Source: Gemmatimonadota bacterium
GTDB taxonomy: Bacteria > Gemmatimonadota > Gemmatimonadetes > Gemmatimonadales > Gemmatimonadaceae
Direction of reading: 5' to 3'
Assembly: GCA_016712265.1 (NCBI GenBank)
Contig: JADJRJ010000031.1
Span: 186,001 to 250,000 of the forward strand
DNA: 64,000 nucleotides
The translations under genes were made by a program, and so were the position numbers. This document shows, one piece after another, positions 9,801-17,535 of the stretch (position 1 is the stretch's first letter; each line of letters opens with the position of its first letter). The notes beneath the pieces were generated by a model. It saw only the letters and a list, made by a program, of their open reading frames with translations. It was not told where the DNA came from and did not search any database.

Positions 9801-10107
9801 AGGCGATGCTGCGCCCGTCCGGGGACCACTTCGGCATCCCGTCCCACGCCATCCCGTTCGTCAGGCGGGTGGCGGTGCCTCCGGCCATGGGCAAGGCATA
9901 CAGGTCGCCGAGCAGGTCGAAGACGATGGTGCGTCCATCCGGGGAGACGTCCAGCGACATCCACGTTCCCTCGTCGGTGGTGAACCGGAGGGTGCGCTCC
10001 GCGGTGATCGGGAGCGCGACGCTGGTGTCGGCGGCTGACGGTGTCTGGGCCGCGAGGACGGAGGGGAGGAACGCGAGCGAGAACGCGAAGCGACGCAGGG
10101 GGGGCAT
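6871..10107 (-). CDS. Secreted TolB-propeller amidohydrolase
   Basis: The ATG at 10107 gives a signal peptide (MPPLRRFAFSLAFLPSVLAAQ); longer starts add an arginine-rich lead with no signal. Of 1078 residues, the first ~680 form WD40-like TolB/tricorn beta-propeller blades with repeated 'SPDGR' turns (SPDGRTIVF, SPDGRSIAF, SPDGRMVYF and others). The C-terminal ~400 residues are a metal-dependent amidohydrolase: the composite-domain strand 'GARIITMKGDEVIPRGDVLVENGRI' shape, then PGIVDAHAHP with the HxH metal ligands, and a later GLGSHGQQDG region. Such fusions are common in Gemmatimonadota and related phyla and are assumed to hydrolyse cyclic amides or peptides in the periplasm; the substrate is unknown. 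Its TAG stop lies inside the recurrent octamer CGTTAGGC. Confidence 0.9.
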   Translation of the reverse strand: MPPLRRFAFSLAFLPSVLAAQTPSAADTSVALPITAERTLRFTTDEGTWMSLDVSPDGRTIVFDLLGDLYALPMAGGTATRLTNGMAWDGMPKWSPDGRSIAFISDRDGGDNLWLINADGTGARRLTREVDNALSSPTWTPDGQYLIVRRFGPYPTAENYLTNVPLWIYHRDGGSGVELYPAKPNAKSTNTGASVSPDGRMVYFGSHPGGYGGENLGAYQVIALDRTTGQERPITAGAGGALRPIVSPDGRWLVYATRARTKTALRIRNLQTDDDQWLAPEMQRDDQEGYAPNDVLPSFAFTPDSRAVVFPGGGKIKRVDLATKQVSVIPFTASVEVGMGKRLFHPLTLADGPVAVTQLQGIAERPDGRQLAYSALGKVYTVDLQGTTAGTPRRLTTASGREHSPAYSPDGQWVTWASWSDSLGGFLWKARADGSGMPQRLTSTPAAVSGPMWAPEGDRIVYTSQPVRAALGGGPVASMSELRAVSANGGDPVVITRSGSYVSLVTATSAGPARVYFAEAVPGPPGFQQTQTTALVSLRMDGTDKRTHARLTTQSNFGLPLIRVAPDQRAMIVVERDDAYVLPLTDGGAEGIAVNFNAPSVPLRRLTSEGANYATWADGGRSVAWSFANHYYRASRDTVLRYAESSRWNATHAVITHQAPRAVATGRVLLRGARIITMKGDEVIPRGDVLVENGRIAQVGRSVRAPAGTRVIDVSGKTIMPGIVDAHAHPKTGAENAPEQEWSIAANLAYGVTTTRNPSGSRQNIAWGELIETGEMIGSRVFATGPPLTFNQVPVRSYDDALKVVRRYKQQGVNSLKQYLQPRRIQRQWILQAAHAEQINSTNEGAADFKLDIQLAMDGYTAFEHSIGQVPLYKDVVTVLADAKIAYTPTLVVAYGAPAGDGYFRARTDLHADPKASYFTPAELLSRQARRRPLIVEEDYNFPLIAQGVRDVIRAGGIAGLGSHGQQDGPAAHWELWMLQSGGMTNHEALRIATILGAESIGYGKDLGSIEPGKAADLLVLDANPMDNIRNSMAIRYVMKAGRLLEGNTLNEVWPSTRAFPTPYWVKERQALQGLERR

Positions 10108-10226
10108 GGCGGCGGGAGGTGGGGACCGACGTCGAACCTGTGGGAGGGGGGAGACGCTGGCAAGTCGGTCACGAACCATCAAGCGCACTGGCCCGCGTCG
10201 ACCGGCGACTCCGTGGCGCTTTCGCG

Positions 10227-11435
10227 ATGCCGAGTGCGCCTGTGGAGGCAAGGCATCCGTCCCGCGTCCCTCCGCCTGCCCTCGTGTTCGAGACACTGCT
10301 GAATCACCCGCTCATGGGAGGACGCGCCAGTAGCTGGCTTGCCCTCCTCGCCCGTCACCGCTTCGAGATTGATCCCCGGTACATCCCTCGTGCCCTCACG
10401 GTGTCGGCGGTCACGGCGCTCCTGGCCCCGCTCCGCCTGTTGCACCGCGTGCGCTTCGGAGGCGGATCCGCGATCGTGCCCTCTCGACCGCTGTTCATCA
10501 TCGGACACTATCGCAGCGGGACCACGCACCTCAACAACCTGCTCGGCTGTGATCCGCAGTTTGCTACCATGGCCACGACGCAGGCTATCCTGCCAGAGCT
10601 CTTCCGTTTTGCGGCGATTCCGCGCGTCTTCCGCGCCGTGTTACCAGCGACCAGGCCGATGGACAACATGGCGATGGCGCCCGAGTTGCCCGAGGAGCCG
10701 GAGCATGCCCTCGGCGCGATGTCCCAGTCTTGCCTGTATCATGGCTTCTGCTTTCCGCGGGCTTTCCACGAGAACTACCGAAGCTGGGTGTCCTTCGAGT
10801 CCGGGGATCAGGACGGGGAGCGCGTGGCGCGCTGGCGCGACCAGTATCGTGTCCTCCTCGCGATGGCGTCGGGCGTTGGTGGCGGCCGGCCGGTGCTGGC
10901 GAAGAATCCGGCGGACACGGGGCGCGTGCCGCACCTGCTCCAGGCGTTTCCGGACGCGCGCCTGATCTTCCTGGTGCGTGATCCGGTCGTCACGTATGCG
11001 AGCACGCTCAAGTTCTATCGCGCGATGCTGGACGACTACGCCCTCCAGTCGATCGACCGCGCCGCGCTCAGGGAGATCGTTCTGGCCACGGGTGAGGCCA
11101 TGCTTGGCGCCTATCTCCAGGCGCGGGACGCCGTCCCTGCGGGAGCGCTGGTCGAAGTGCGCTTTGAGGATCTGGAATCCAACCCTGAGGGGACGCTCGC
11201 CCGCGTCTATTCCTCCCTGGACCTCGACGGGTTCGAGAATGCGCGCCCATCCTTTGCGCGATACCTCCGTTCGCAGGAGGGTTATCGAAAGAACGCCTTC
11301 GACGTTCCGACTGACGAGGTGGCGGAGGTGCGGCGACGCTGGGGGCCGCTCTTTCACTTCTGGGGGTACGGGTCGCCGCCAGCCCGGCTTCTCGAACGCG
11401 TGCTGGTCCAAGGGGACGAATCGACCGGTTCGTGA
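10227..11435 (+). CDS. PAPS-dependent sulfotransferase
   Basis: I start at the ATG at 10227 (MPSAPVEARH); the upstream in-frame extension is arginine-rich and overlaps the divergent gene's leader. The 402-residue protein has the 5'-phosphosulfate-binding loop PLFIIGHYRSGTTHLNNLL near residue 90 and the 3'-phosphate-binding region LIFLVRDPVVTYAS near residue 250, both standard for the Sulfotransfer_3 family, which moves sulfate from PAPS to a hydroxyl or amine. It reads in the same direction as the downstream ketosynthase operon, 69 bases away, so it may tailor the cluster product. It is not translationally coupled, so membership is plausible and unproven. Confidence 0.85.
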   Translation: MPSAPVEARHPSRVPPPALVFETLLNHPLMGGRASSWLALLARHRFEIDPRYIPRALTVSAVTALLAPLRLLHRVRFGGGSAIVPSRPLFIIGHYRSGTTHLNNLLGCDPQFATMATTQAILPELFRFAAIPRVFRAVLPATRPMDNMAMAPELPEEPEHALGAMSQSCLYHGFCFPRAFHENYRSWVSFESGDQDGERVARWRDQYRVLLAMASGVGGGRPVLAKNPADTGRVPHLLQAFPDARLIFLVRDPVVTYASTLKFYRAMLDDYALQSIDRAALREIVLATGEAMLGAYLQARDAVPAGALVEVRFEDLESNPEGTLARVYSSLDLDGFENARPSFARYLRSQEGYRKNAFDVPTDEVAEVRRRWGPLFHFWGYGSPPARLLERVLVQGDESTGS

Positions 11436-11504
11436 TCCGAGCCACATTGGATGACGTGAATTCGAGGATGCTCGCGCCATGAGGGGAAATCGAGCCCCAA
11501 TCAC

Positions 11505-12758
11505 ATGTCATCCGATCGTCGCCGCATCGCCATCACGGGAATGGGTGCCGTTACCCCCATCGGGTGCGGCGTGGAAGAGTTCTGGCGTGCCCTGCACGCC
11601 GGGAAGAGCGGGGTGCGCCACGTCCGCAATCCGGCGCTGTTGCCGTTCGGGGTCTGCATAGGCGGCGAGGTCGACCTCCCGGCTGGTGCAAGCGGACTTC
11701 CTCCCAAGATGGAGCGCCGACTAGGGCGTCATATCATCCTCGGCGTCTCGGCAGCGAACGAAGCCATCACCCACGCGGGGTTCACCCCAGCGGAAATCAC
11801 ACGGGGTGGGCATCGGATCGGGGCCATCTTCGGGACGGGAGACGCCGGAGACGGTCTGCACTACCAGATGTCGCGGCGCATCGCCGAGGGGACCCTGGAT
11901 TCGGTCGGAGCGTTCTATGCCGTTGGCGCGATTCCCGGGACGCCACCGGCCCTCTTCGCCAAGCAACATGGCCTGCGCGGGCCCAACTTCGCCGTCAGCT
12001 CCGCGTGCGCGAGCAGCAATCACGCGTTTGGGGTGGCCGCCGCCCTGATTCGTACCGGTCAGGCCGACGTGATTTTCGCCGGCGGAACGGAAGGCGTGGT
12101 GGACGTGCCGGCCATGGCCGGCTTTGGCGTGATCGGTGCCCTGTCGCGTCGCACCGGGGATCCCGCGGCGGCGAGCCGTCCCTTCGACACGGAGCGGGAC
12201 GGGTTCGTCTTGGCGGAAGGCGCAGGGGTGTTGTGCCTGGAGGCGTGGGAACATGCCCGCGCGCGTGGGGCCACGATCTACGCCGAGTTGCGCGGGACGG
12301 CGTTTACCTGCGATGCGCACGACATGGTGAGGCCGCACCCTGACGGGGAGGGCGCCCAGCGGGCGATGGACGAGGCCTTGCGCGACGCCGGGCTCGCGCC
12401 CGCCGACATTCACCTGATCAACGCGCACGGGACCTCCACGCTCCTCGGTGATCTCGCCGAATCGCGGGCGCTGCACTCCATCTTTGGTCAGGGGAGCGGC
12501 GGCATCCCGGTGCACAGCACCAAGTCGATGACCGGGCACCTGATCGGCGCCGCCGGCGCGGTGGAGGCGATCGCGTCGATCCTCGCCATCACGCGCGGGG
12601 TGGTGCATCCGTCGATCAACGTCGACACCCCGGACCCCGCGCTGGACCTCAACGTGGTCCGCGAGGCGATGCAGGCACCCATCGCGCACGTCCTGTCCAA
12701 CAACTTTGCGTTCGGCGGCCAGAACGCCACCATCATCCTGAGTCATCCCGATGCCTGA
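11505..12758 (+). CDS. FabF/KAS II-type ketosynthase, Cys-His-His intact
   Basis: The 417-residue protein has the full condensing-enzyme triad: C168 in SSACASSNHA, H308 in INAHGTSTLLGD and H345 in KSMTGHLIGAAGA. It is therefore expected to perform decarboxylative Claisen condensation of acyl-ACP with malonyl-ACP. Length and motifs match FabF and type II polyketide KS-alpha subunits. The gene begins the coupled operon (69 bases after the sulfotransferase) and overlaps the next ketosynthase by 8 bases, which suggests balanced production of the two KS proteins, possibly as a heterodimer. I did not find a DNA-encoded partner malonyl-CoA:ACP transferase, so the housekeeping FabD probably loads the ACP. 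Confidence 0.93.
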   Translation: MSSDRRRIAITGMGAVTPIGCGVEEFWRALHAGKSGVRHVRNPALLPFGVCIGGEVDLPAGASGLPPKMERRLGRHIILGVSAANEAITHAGFTPAEITRGGHRIGAIFGTGDAGDGLHYQMSRRIAEGTLDSVGAFYAVGAIPGTPPALFAKQHGLRGPNFAVSSACASSNHAFGVAAALIRTGQADVIFAGGTEGVVDVPAMAGFGVIGALSRRTGDPAAASRPFDTERDGFVLAEGAGVLCLEAWEHARARGATIYAELRGTAFTCDAHDMVRPHPDGEGAQRAMDEALRDAGLAPADIHLINAHGTSTLLGDLAESRALHSIFGQGSGGIPVHSTKSMTGHLIGAAGAVEAIASILAITRGVVHPSINVDTPDPALDLNVVREAMQAPIAHVLSNNFAFGGQNATIILSHPDA

Positions 12759-14052
12759 CCTCCGCCAGCCGGGACGTCGCGTGGTGGTGACCGGGATGGC
12801 CACCATCAACCCGCTGGGTGACCAGCTCGACGCCTACCTCGAGGCGTTGCTCGCGGGGCGTTCCGGGATCGGTCCCTGGCGTACGCTGGACGCCCGGCAC
12901 CTGGAGTGCCGGGTGGGCGGTGATCTCGGAGATTACGACACGGCTGCCGCATTGGCGCGGCTCCGTCCCCAACTCCCGGTTGCCATGGGACGCACGGCGC
13001 ACCGCCTGATGCGCGCAACCAACTTTTCGGCGCGCCTGACCATGCTGACGGCACTCGACGCCTGGTGTCATGCGGGGTTGTCCGGGGCAGACGTTGATCG
13101 GTGGCGGGTGAGCGTCCCGGTGGGAGGCCACAACGTGAACTCGCGCTACATCGCCGAGAACGCCACGCGATATCGTGACGACCCCGACGCCATGGATGCA
13201 CTCGCCGGGATTCACGGCCTGGACACCAACGTGGCCGGGTGCGTGGCGGAGGCGCTGCAGGCGCGTGGGCCGACGATGACCCTGGGCGGGGCGTGCGCGA
13301 GCGGGAACCTCGCCTTGCGGGCCGGCTGGCGGGACATCACGACAGGCGAGGCCGACATCGCGGTGGTGTGTGGGGCGCCGTTCGACATGACCGAGATGGA
13401 CGTGCATGCGTCGGCGGTACTGAGCGCCGTGGTCGTCGATCCGACACTGCAGGAGGATCCGACGCGGGCGTCGCGACCGTTCGATGTCCGTCGCGCCGGG
13501 TTCGTGCCGTCGCATGGGGCCGCGACGATCGTGTTGGAATCGCTGGACCACGCCCGCGCCCGACACGCATCGATCCACGCGGAGCTCCTCGGCGTGCGGG
13601 CCAACGGCAACGCGTCGCACCTCCCCACCCCAAGCTGGGAGATGCAGGCCAAGCTCATTCGCGCGCTCCTGGATGGAACCGGAGTGGCCGCCGACCAGGT
13701 GGATTATGTGAACTGTCATGCCACAAGTACGCCGCTGGGCGACGGTGAGGAGTCGCGGGCTTTGCGCGAGGTCTTCGGGGCCCACGCCGCCCGGCTGCGA
13801 GTCAATGCGCCCAAGTCGATGCTGGGGCACACCTGCTGGGCGGCGCCGCTGGTCGAGACCATTGGCGGCATCCTCCAGATGCGGGCCGGTCGCCTGCACC
13901 CGTCGATCAACGTGGACACGCAGGATCCGGCGATCGAGCTGGACGTCTGTCGCGAGGGAGCCGTGGACTGCGACGCGCAGGTGATGCTGAAGAACGCCTT
14001 CGGTTTTGGCGGGATCAACTGCAGCAGCCTGTTTGCGCGGGAGGCCGCATGA
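12751..14052 (+). CDS. Second, divergent ketosynthase
   Basis: The 433-residue condensing enzyme keeps C182 in GGACASGNLALR, H323 in VNCHATSTPLGD and H360 in PKSMLGHTCWAAP. Its active-site surroundings differ from the first KS (GGACASG in place of SSACASS, TCWAAPLVE in place of LIGAAGAVE), so the two are not recent duplicates. In HMG-synthase cassettes a stand-alone KS makes acetyl-ACP by decarboxylating malonyl-ACP, and often has Ser for Cys; here the Cys is retained, so it might either condense or act as that decarboxylase. Chain-length factors of type II PKS have Gln at this site, so this is not a typical CLF. It overlaps both neighbours (8 bases before, ATGA after). Confidence 0.9.
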   Translation: MPDLRQPGRRVVVTGMATINPLGDQLDAYLEALLAGRSGIGPWRTLDARHLECRVGGDLGDYDTAAALARLRPQLPVAMGRTAHRLMRATNFSARLTMLTALDAWCHAGLSGADVDRWRVSVPVGGHNVNSRYIAENATRYRDDPDAMDALAGIHGLDTNVAGCVAEALQARGPTMTLGGACASGNLALRAGWRDITTGEADIAVVCGAPFDMTEMDVHASAVLSAVVVDPTLQEDPTRASRPFDVRRAGFVPSHGAATIVLESLDHARARHASIHAELLGVRANGNASHLPTPSWEMQAKLIRALLDGTGVAADQVDYVNCHATSTPLGDGEESRALREVFGAHAARLRVNAPKSMLGHTCWAAPLVETIGGILQMRAGRLHPSINVDTQDPAIELDVCREGAVDCDAQVMLKNAFGFGGINCSSLFAREAA

Positions 14053-14798
14053 GCCGCCCCGGGGTGCTGGTGACCGGTGGCTCCCGCGGAATCGGGCGGG
14101 CCATCGTCGGGGAACTCGTCGCGGCCGGATACCCCTGCTGTTTCACCTGGGTGCAGGACCAGGCGGCCGCCGAGGCGACACTCGCGGGGGTGCGGGAGCG
14201 ACATCCCGGGGCCATGGTCGAGTGCCTGCAGCTCGACGTGCGTGATCCCGCGGCGGTCGACGCCGCGGTGGACCAGGCGACCGAACGACTGGGGACCATC
14301 GGCGGGTTGGTCAACAACGCGGCGATCGTGCGGAACAACGCGGCCGTGATGATGAGCAATGAGGAATGGGACGACGTCCTGCGTACCGACCTCTTCGGAC
14401 CGTTTTATGTGGCGCGGGCGCTGCTCATGCACTTCCTGTCGCGCCGCGATGGGCGGATCGTGAACATCAGCTCGGTGGCGGCCGGTGGGTGCAGCGGTGG
14501 GGTGAACTACGCGGCGGCGAAGTCGGGGTTGGAGGGTATGACCCGCACCCTCGCCCGCGAGTATGGGAGCCGCGGGGTGCGCTGCAATGCGGTCAGTGTC
14601 GGGTACGTGCCGACCGACCTGACGGCGGCGAGTCTCTCGCCGCAGTTGGAGCGCTACTGGACGGAGTATTGCCCGCTCCGCCGTGTGGCCACGGGTGAAG
14701 AGGTGGCACGGGTCGTCCGCTTTCTCCTGTCGGACGACGCCTCGTTCGTGAACGGCGAAGTGCTCTCGGTCGCCGGCGGCCTGACGTACTCGCCATGA
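14049..14798 (+). CDS. FabG-like 3-oxoacyl-ACP reductase (SDR)
   Basis: A classical short-chain dehydrogenase of 249 residues with the NAD(P)-binding TGGSRGIGRA at residues ~11-20, the LVNNAA strand, catalytic Ser in VNISSVAAGG, and Y154-x3-K158 (YAAAK). The C-terminal 'DDASFVNGEVLSVAGG' segment is the usual FabG end. It should reduce 3-ketoacyl-ACP to 3-hydroxyacyl-ACP with NADPH. The start overlaps the ketosynthase stop (ATGA) and its own stop overlaps the next start (ATGA), so it is translationally coupled to both. Confidence 0.92.
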   Translation: MSRPGVLVTGGSRGIGRAIVGELVAAGYPCCFTWVQDQAAAEATLAGVRERHPGAMVECLQLDVRDPAAVDAAVDQATERLGTIGGLVNNAAIVRNNAAVMMSNEEWDDVLRTDLFGPFYVARALLMHFLSRRDGRIVNISSVAAGGCSGGVNYAAAKSGLEGMTRTLAREYGSRGVRCNAVSVGYVPTDLTAASLSPQLERYWTEYCPLRRVATGEEVARVVRFLLSDDASFVNGEVLSVAGGLTYSP

Positions 14799-16030
14799 CC
14801 ACGCGCCCGGTAGGCATCGATGCCCTGAACCTGTACGGCGGGTCGATGGCGCTCGCCCTCGCCGACCTCGCACGCGCGCGTGGGGTAGACCCCGGTCGCA
14901 CCCTCGGCGGCTTGATGGTCGAGCAGCGAGCGGTGTTCCCACCGTGGGAGGACGTCGTGACGATGGCGGCGACGGCAGCCCGTCCCCTGGTCGAGGAAAT
15001 GGACCGGGCCGAGATCGGCCTCCTGGTCGTCGGGACCGAAAGCGGCATCGACTACGGCAAGCCGATCTCCACGCAACTGCTGAATCTGCTTGGGCTCGGC
15101 AGCCACATCCGCAATTATGAGGTGAAACACGCCTGCTACAGCGGCGTGGCCGCGCTGACGATCGCGCTCGACTGGATTCGCGCGGGACACCATCGGGGCC
15201 GCAAGGCGCTGGTGATTGCGAGCGATGCCAGTCGGGAGCACCTCGGCGAGTTGCACGAGTATGTCCTTGGCGGCTGCGCGACGGCGATGGTGGTCAGCGA
15301 TGCGCCGCGAGTGCTGGAGTGTGACCCCGCCCGCGGTACTTGGTCGTGCCATCGCTACGACACGTTCCGGCCCACGGCCATTCGCGAGGTGGGGAACGGC
15401 GACCTCAGCCTGCTCACGTACCTCGAGGCGCTGGAGGAGTCCTGGACCGACTACTGCAGCGTGGTCCCGGACACGCGCTTCACCGACGACTTCGATCGCC
15501 TGGTCTTTCACACTCCGTTCGCCGGCATGGCGAGCCAGGCCCATCGCACCCTGTGCGGGGTCGTCGGGTACCGCGGGCGCGCGGCCATCGCCGAGGACTT
15601 CGCACGGCGCGTGCGGCCGTCGCTGGCCTTTGCCCAGGCGTTAGGCAGCCCGTACGCGTCGTCAAACTTTGCCGCGCTCGCCAGCCTCGTCGGCACGGAT
15701 CCGGAGCTGCCCGAGGGAGCCCGGGTGGGATGCTTTAGCTATGGGTCGGGAGCCATAGGGGAGTGGTATCGCGTGCGCGTGATGCCGGGCGCCCGCGCGG
15801 TCGTTGCGCGACGTGGCATCCCATCGGCCCTCGCCGAACGGCGCACCGTGACGGTGGCTGAGTATGAGGCCAACGAACGCGCCCGCACCGTGATCGTCGA
15901 CGCACCGGGGGCGACGCCGGCACGCGACGTGGTGCCGGGGCTGATGGCAACTCACTACGACGGGCGACCGCGGCTCGTCCTCGAGGAAGTCCGCGACTAC
16001 CAGCGCATCTATCGTTGGGGGGACCAGTGA
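14795..16030 (+). CDS. HMG-CoA synthase-like beta-branching enzyme (PksG/CurD type)
   Basis: The 411-residue thiolase-fold protein starts with the HMGS signature VGIDALNLYGG and continues with VVGTESGIDYGKPIS (E82), EVKHACYSGVAAL (C114) and FHTPFAGMASQAH (H239, H250), then a C-terminal FSYGSGAIGEWY. The Glu/Cys/His set is complete, and the numbering resembles what I remember for the curacin enzyme CurD. Enzymes of this group add an acetyl group from a donor ACP to a beta-ketoacyl-ACP, the first step of beta-methyl branching in trans-AT polyketides. The directly following double hydratase and the nearby ACP support that role more than mevalonate formation, for which no other pathway gene is present. 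Coupled by ATGA upstream and GTGA downstream. Confidence 0.88.
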   Translation: MTTRPVGIDALNLYGGSMALALADLARARGVDPGRTLGGLMVEQRAVFPPWEDVVTMAATAARPLVEEMDRAEIGLLVVGTESGIDYGKPISTQLLNLLGLGSHIRNYEVKHACYSGVAALTIALDWIRAGHHRGRKALVIASDASREHLGELHEYVLGGCATAMVVSDAPRVLECDPARGTWSCHRYDTFRPTAIREVGNGDLSLLTYLEALEESWTDYCSVVPDTRFTDDFDRLVFHTPFAGMASQAHRTLCGVVGYRGRAAIAEDFARRVRPSLAFAQALGSPYASSNFAALASLVGTDPELPEGARVGCFSYGSGAIGEWYRVRVMPGARAVVARRGIPSALAERRTVTVAEYEANERARTVIVDAPGATPARDVVPGLMATHYDGRPRLVLEEVRDYQRIYRWGDQ

Positions 16031-17535
16031 TATTGGCGCGCGACACCGCCCCCATCATCACCATCACGCTGGGCACGCCGGAACAGCCGTGCTGGCTCGA
16101 CCACGCAACGCTCGACGTGATCGAGGCGGGCCTCACCACGGCACGTGGCGACGCGCGGGCCATCGTGCTGCGCGGCAGCAGGAACGCCTTCTGCCTGGGT
16201 ATGGCGTCGCCGGAGCATCCCGAGCCGGGCGCACTCCAGGCAGGCATCAATCGCTTTGTCGAGGTGCTCGAGGGCCTTCGCAACGGCCCCCTGCCCGTCA
16301 TCGCCGTGGTCGAGGGGCCCGTGCGTGGTGGGGGACTCGCGTTGCTCGCGGTGGCGGATGTGGTCATCGCCACCCCCGCCGCGAGCTGCCAGCTCCCCGA
16401 GTTGTTCCTCGGCCTCGTGCCCGGCGTGGTGGGAGCGTACCTCGTCCCCGCTCGACTTTCGGAAGGGCGTATGCGGTACCTCGCCCAGTCCGGTGCAACG
16501 CGCACCGCTGAGGACGCGTGCCAGGATGGCCTCTTCGACGAGGTGGTGGCCGCCGACGCGCTGGAGCGTCGACTGCGAGAGCTGCTGCGCCAGGTTGGCC
16601 GTGCCTCTCAGCGTGCCCTGCAACGCGGACGACGTCTCCTTGCATCGGGACCCGCCACCGGCCGCGCTCGACGTGTTCGCCAGGGCGCGGCCGAGTTGGT
16701 GTCCCTGGCATGCGGGAGTACCACCACCGAACACCAGCTCGACGCCCCCGTGGGCCATGCGTCCGACCGCCCCACGCCGCCGGTGACGTGGTCCGTCATC
16801 GAACCTGGAATTGCACAAGTCACCATGTGCGATGCAGCGAGTGGGAACGCACTGTCTGCGCCGATGTTGGCCGGCCTGCGCGCAGCCCTCGCCGAGGTCA
16901 GTCGCTGCGAGAGCCTCTCGGTGTGCATTCTCGCGGGAACACCGTCGGTGTTCAGCAGTGGGGCGACCGCCGAGACGCTGCACCATGCCGCCGCGGGTCG
17001 CGTGGACCTGGCGGAGGTCGAACTGGCTGGTGTGGTGCTCGATGCGGATGTACCGGTGGTGGCCGCCGTCGAAGGACACGCCGTGGGTGGCGGCCTGGTC
17101 CTCGCGGCCGCGTGCGACGTGACGATCCTGGCGAGCGAGTCACGGTATGGCGCGACCTTCACCCGGCTCGGCATCACCCCGGGGATGGGATGCACGGCAC
17201 TGTTGGAAGAGCTGGTGGGTCCCGGGCTCGCCCGTGAGATGATGTATACGGGCCGAACCTGGCGCGGCGCCGACCTCCTGCGCCGCGGCGTGCCGGGCGT
17301 GCGGGTGCTCCCCCGGGCCGACGTATTGACGGCTGCCCTGGACCTGGCCCGCGACATGTGTGGCTCGACCCCACGGGTGTCCCGCCTCCTCAAGCAGACG
17401 TTGGCCGTCTCCCGACGCGAACGCGTGGACGCGGCACTGGCGCTCGAGCGAGCGGCGCACCGGGACATCCTCGAACATCCGGAGACGGCCCAGGTCATCC
17501 TGGCGCGTGTCCCCGTCGCGGAGCCGCTCGCATGA
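16027..17535 (+). CDS. Fused tandem enoyl-CoA hydratases (ECH1-ECH2, PksH-PksI type)
   Basis: The GTG at 16027 forms a GTGA overlap with the HMGS stop and is the preferred start. The 502-residue product holds two crotonase domains joined by a ~50-residue linker. Domain 1 (~1-210) has FCLGMASPEHP and VVEGPVRGGGLALLAVADVVIA; domain 2 (~255-500) has VFSSGATAETL, VEGHAVGGGLVLAAACDVTILA and GATFTRLGITPGMGCTALL. The latter run is very like PksI-type decarboxylases; the former resembles PksH-type dehydratases. In beta-branching these act in sequence on the HMG-like intermediate: dehydration, then decarboxylation. In most known clusters they are separate proteins or an ECH2 is embedded in a megasynthase, so this free fusion is notable. 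Confidence 0.88.
   Translation: MILARDTAPIITITLGTPEQPCWLDHATLDVIEAGLTTARGDARAIVLRGSRNAFCLGMASPEHPEPGALQAGINRFVEVLEGLRNGPLPVIAVVEGPVRGGGLALLAVADVVIATPAASCQLPELFLGLVPGVVGAYLVPARLSEGRMRYLAQSGATRTAEDACQDGLFDEVVAADALERRLRELLRQVGRASQRALQRGRRLLASGPATGRARRVRQGAAELVSLACGSTTTEHQLDAPVGHASDRPTPPVTWSVIEPGIAQVTMCDAASGNALSAPMLAGLRAALAEVSRCESLSVCILAGTPSVFSSGATAETLHHAAAGRVDLAEVELAGVVLDADVPVVAAVEGHAVGGGLVLAAACDVTILASESRYGATFTRLGITPGMGCTALLEELVGPGLAREMMYTGRTWRGADLLRRGVPGVRVLPRADVLTAALDLARDMCGSTPRVSRLLKQTLAVSRRERVDAALALERAAHRDILEHPETAQVILARVPVAEPLA

Noticed and set aside
14795..16030. Mevalonate-pathway HMG-CoA synthase
   Set aside because: No HMG-CoA reductase, mevalonate kinase or other pathway gene is near, and the adjacent fused ECH pair fits the branching cassette.
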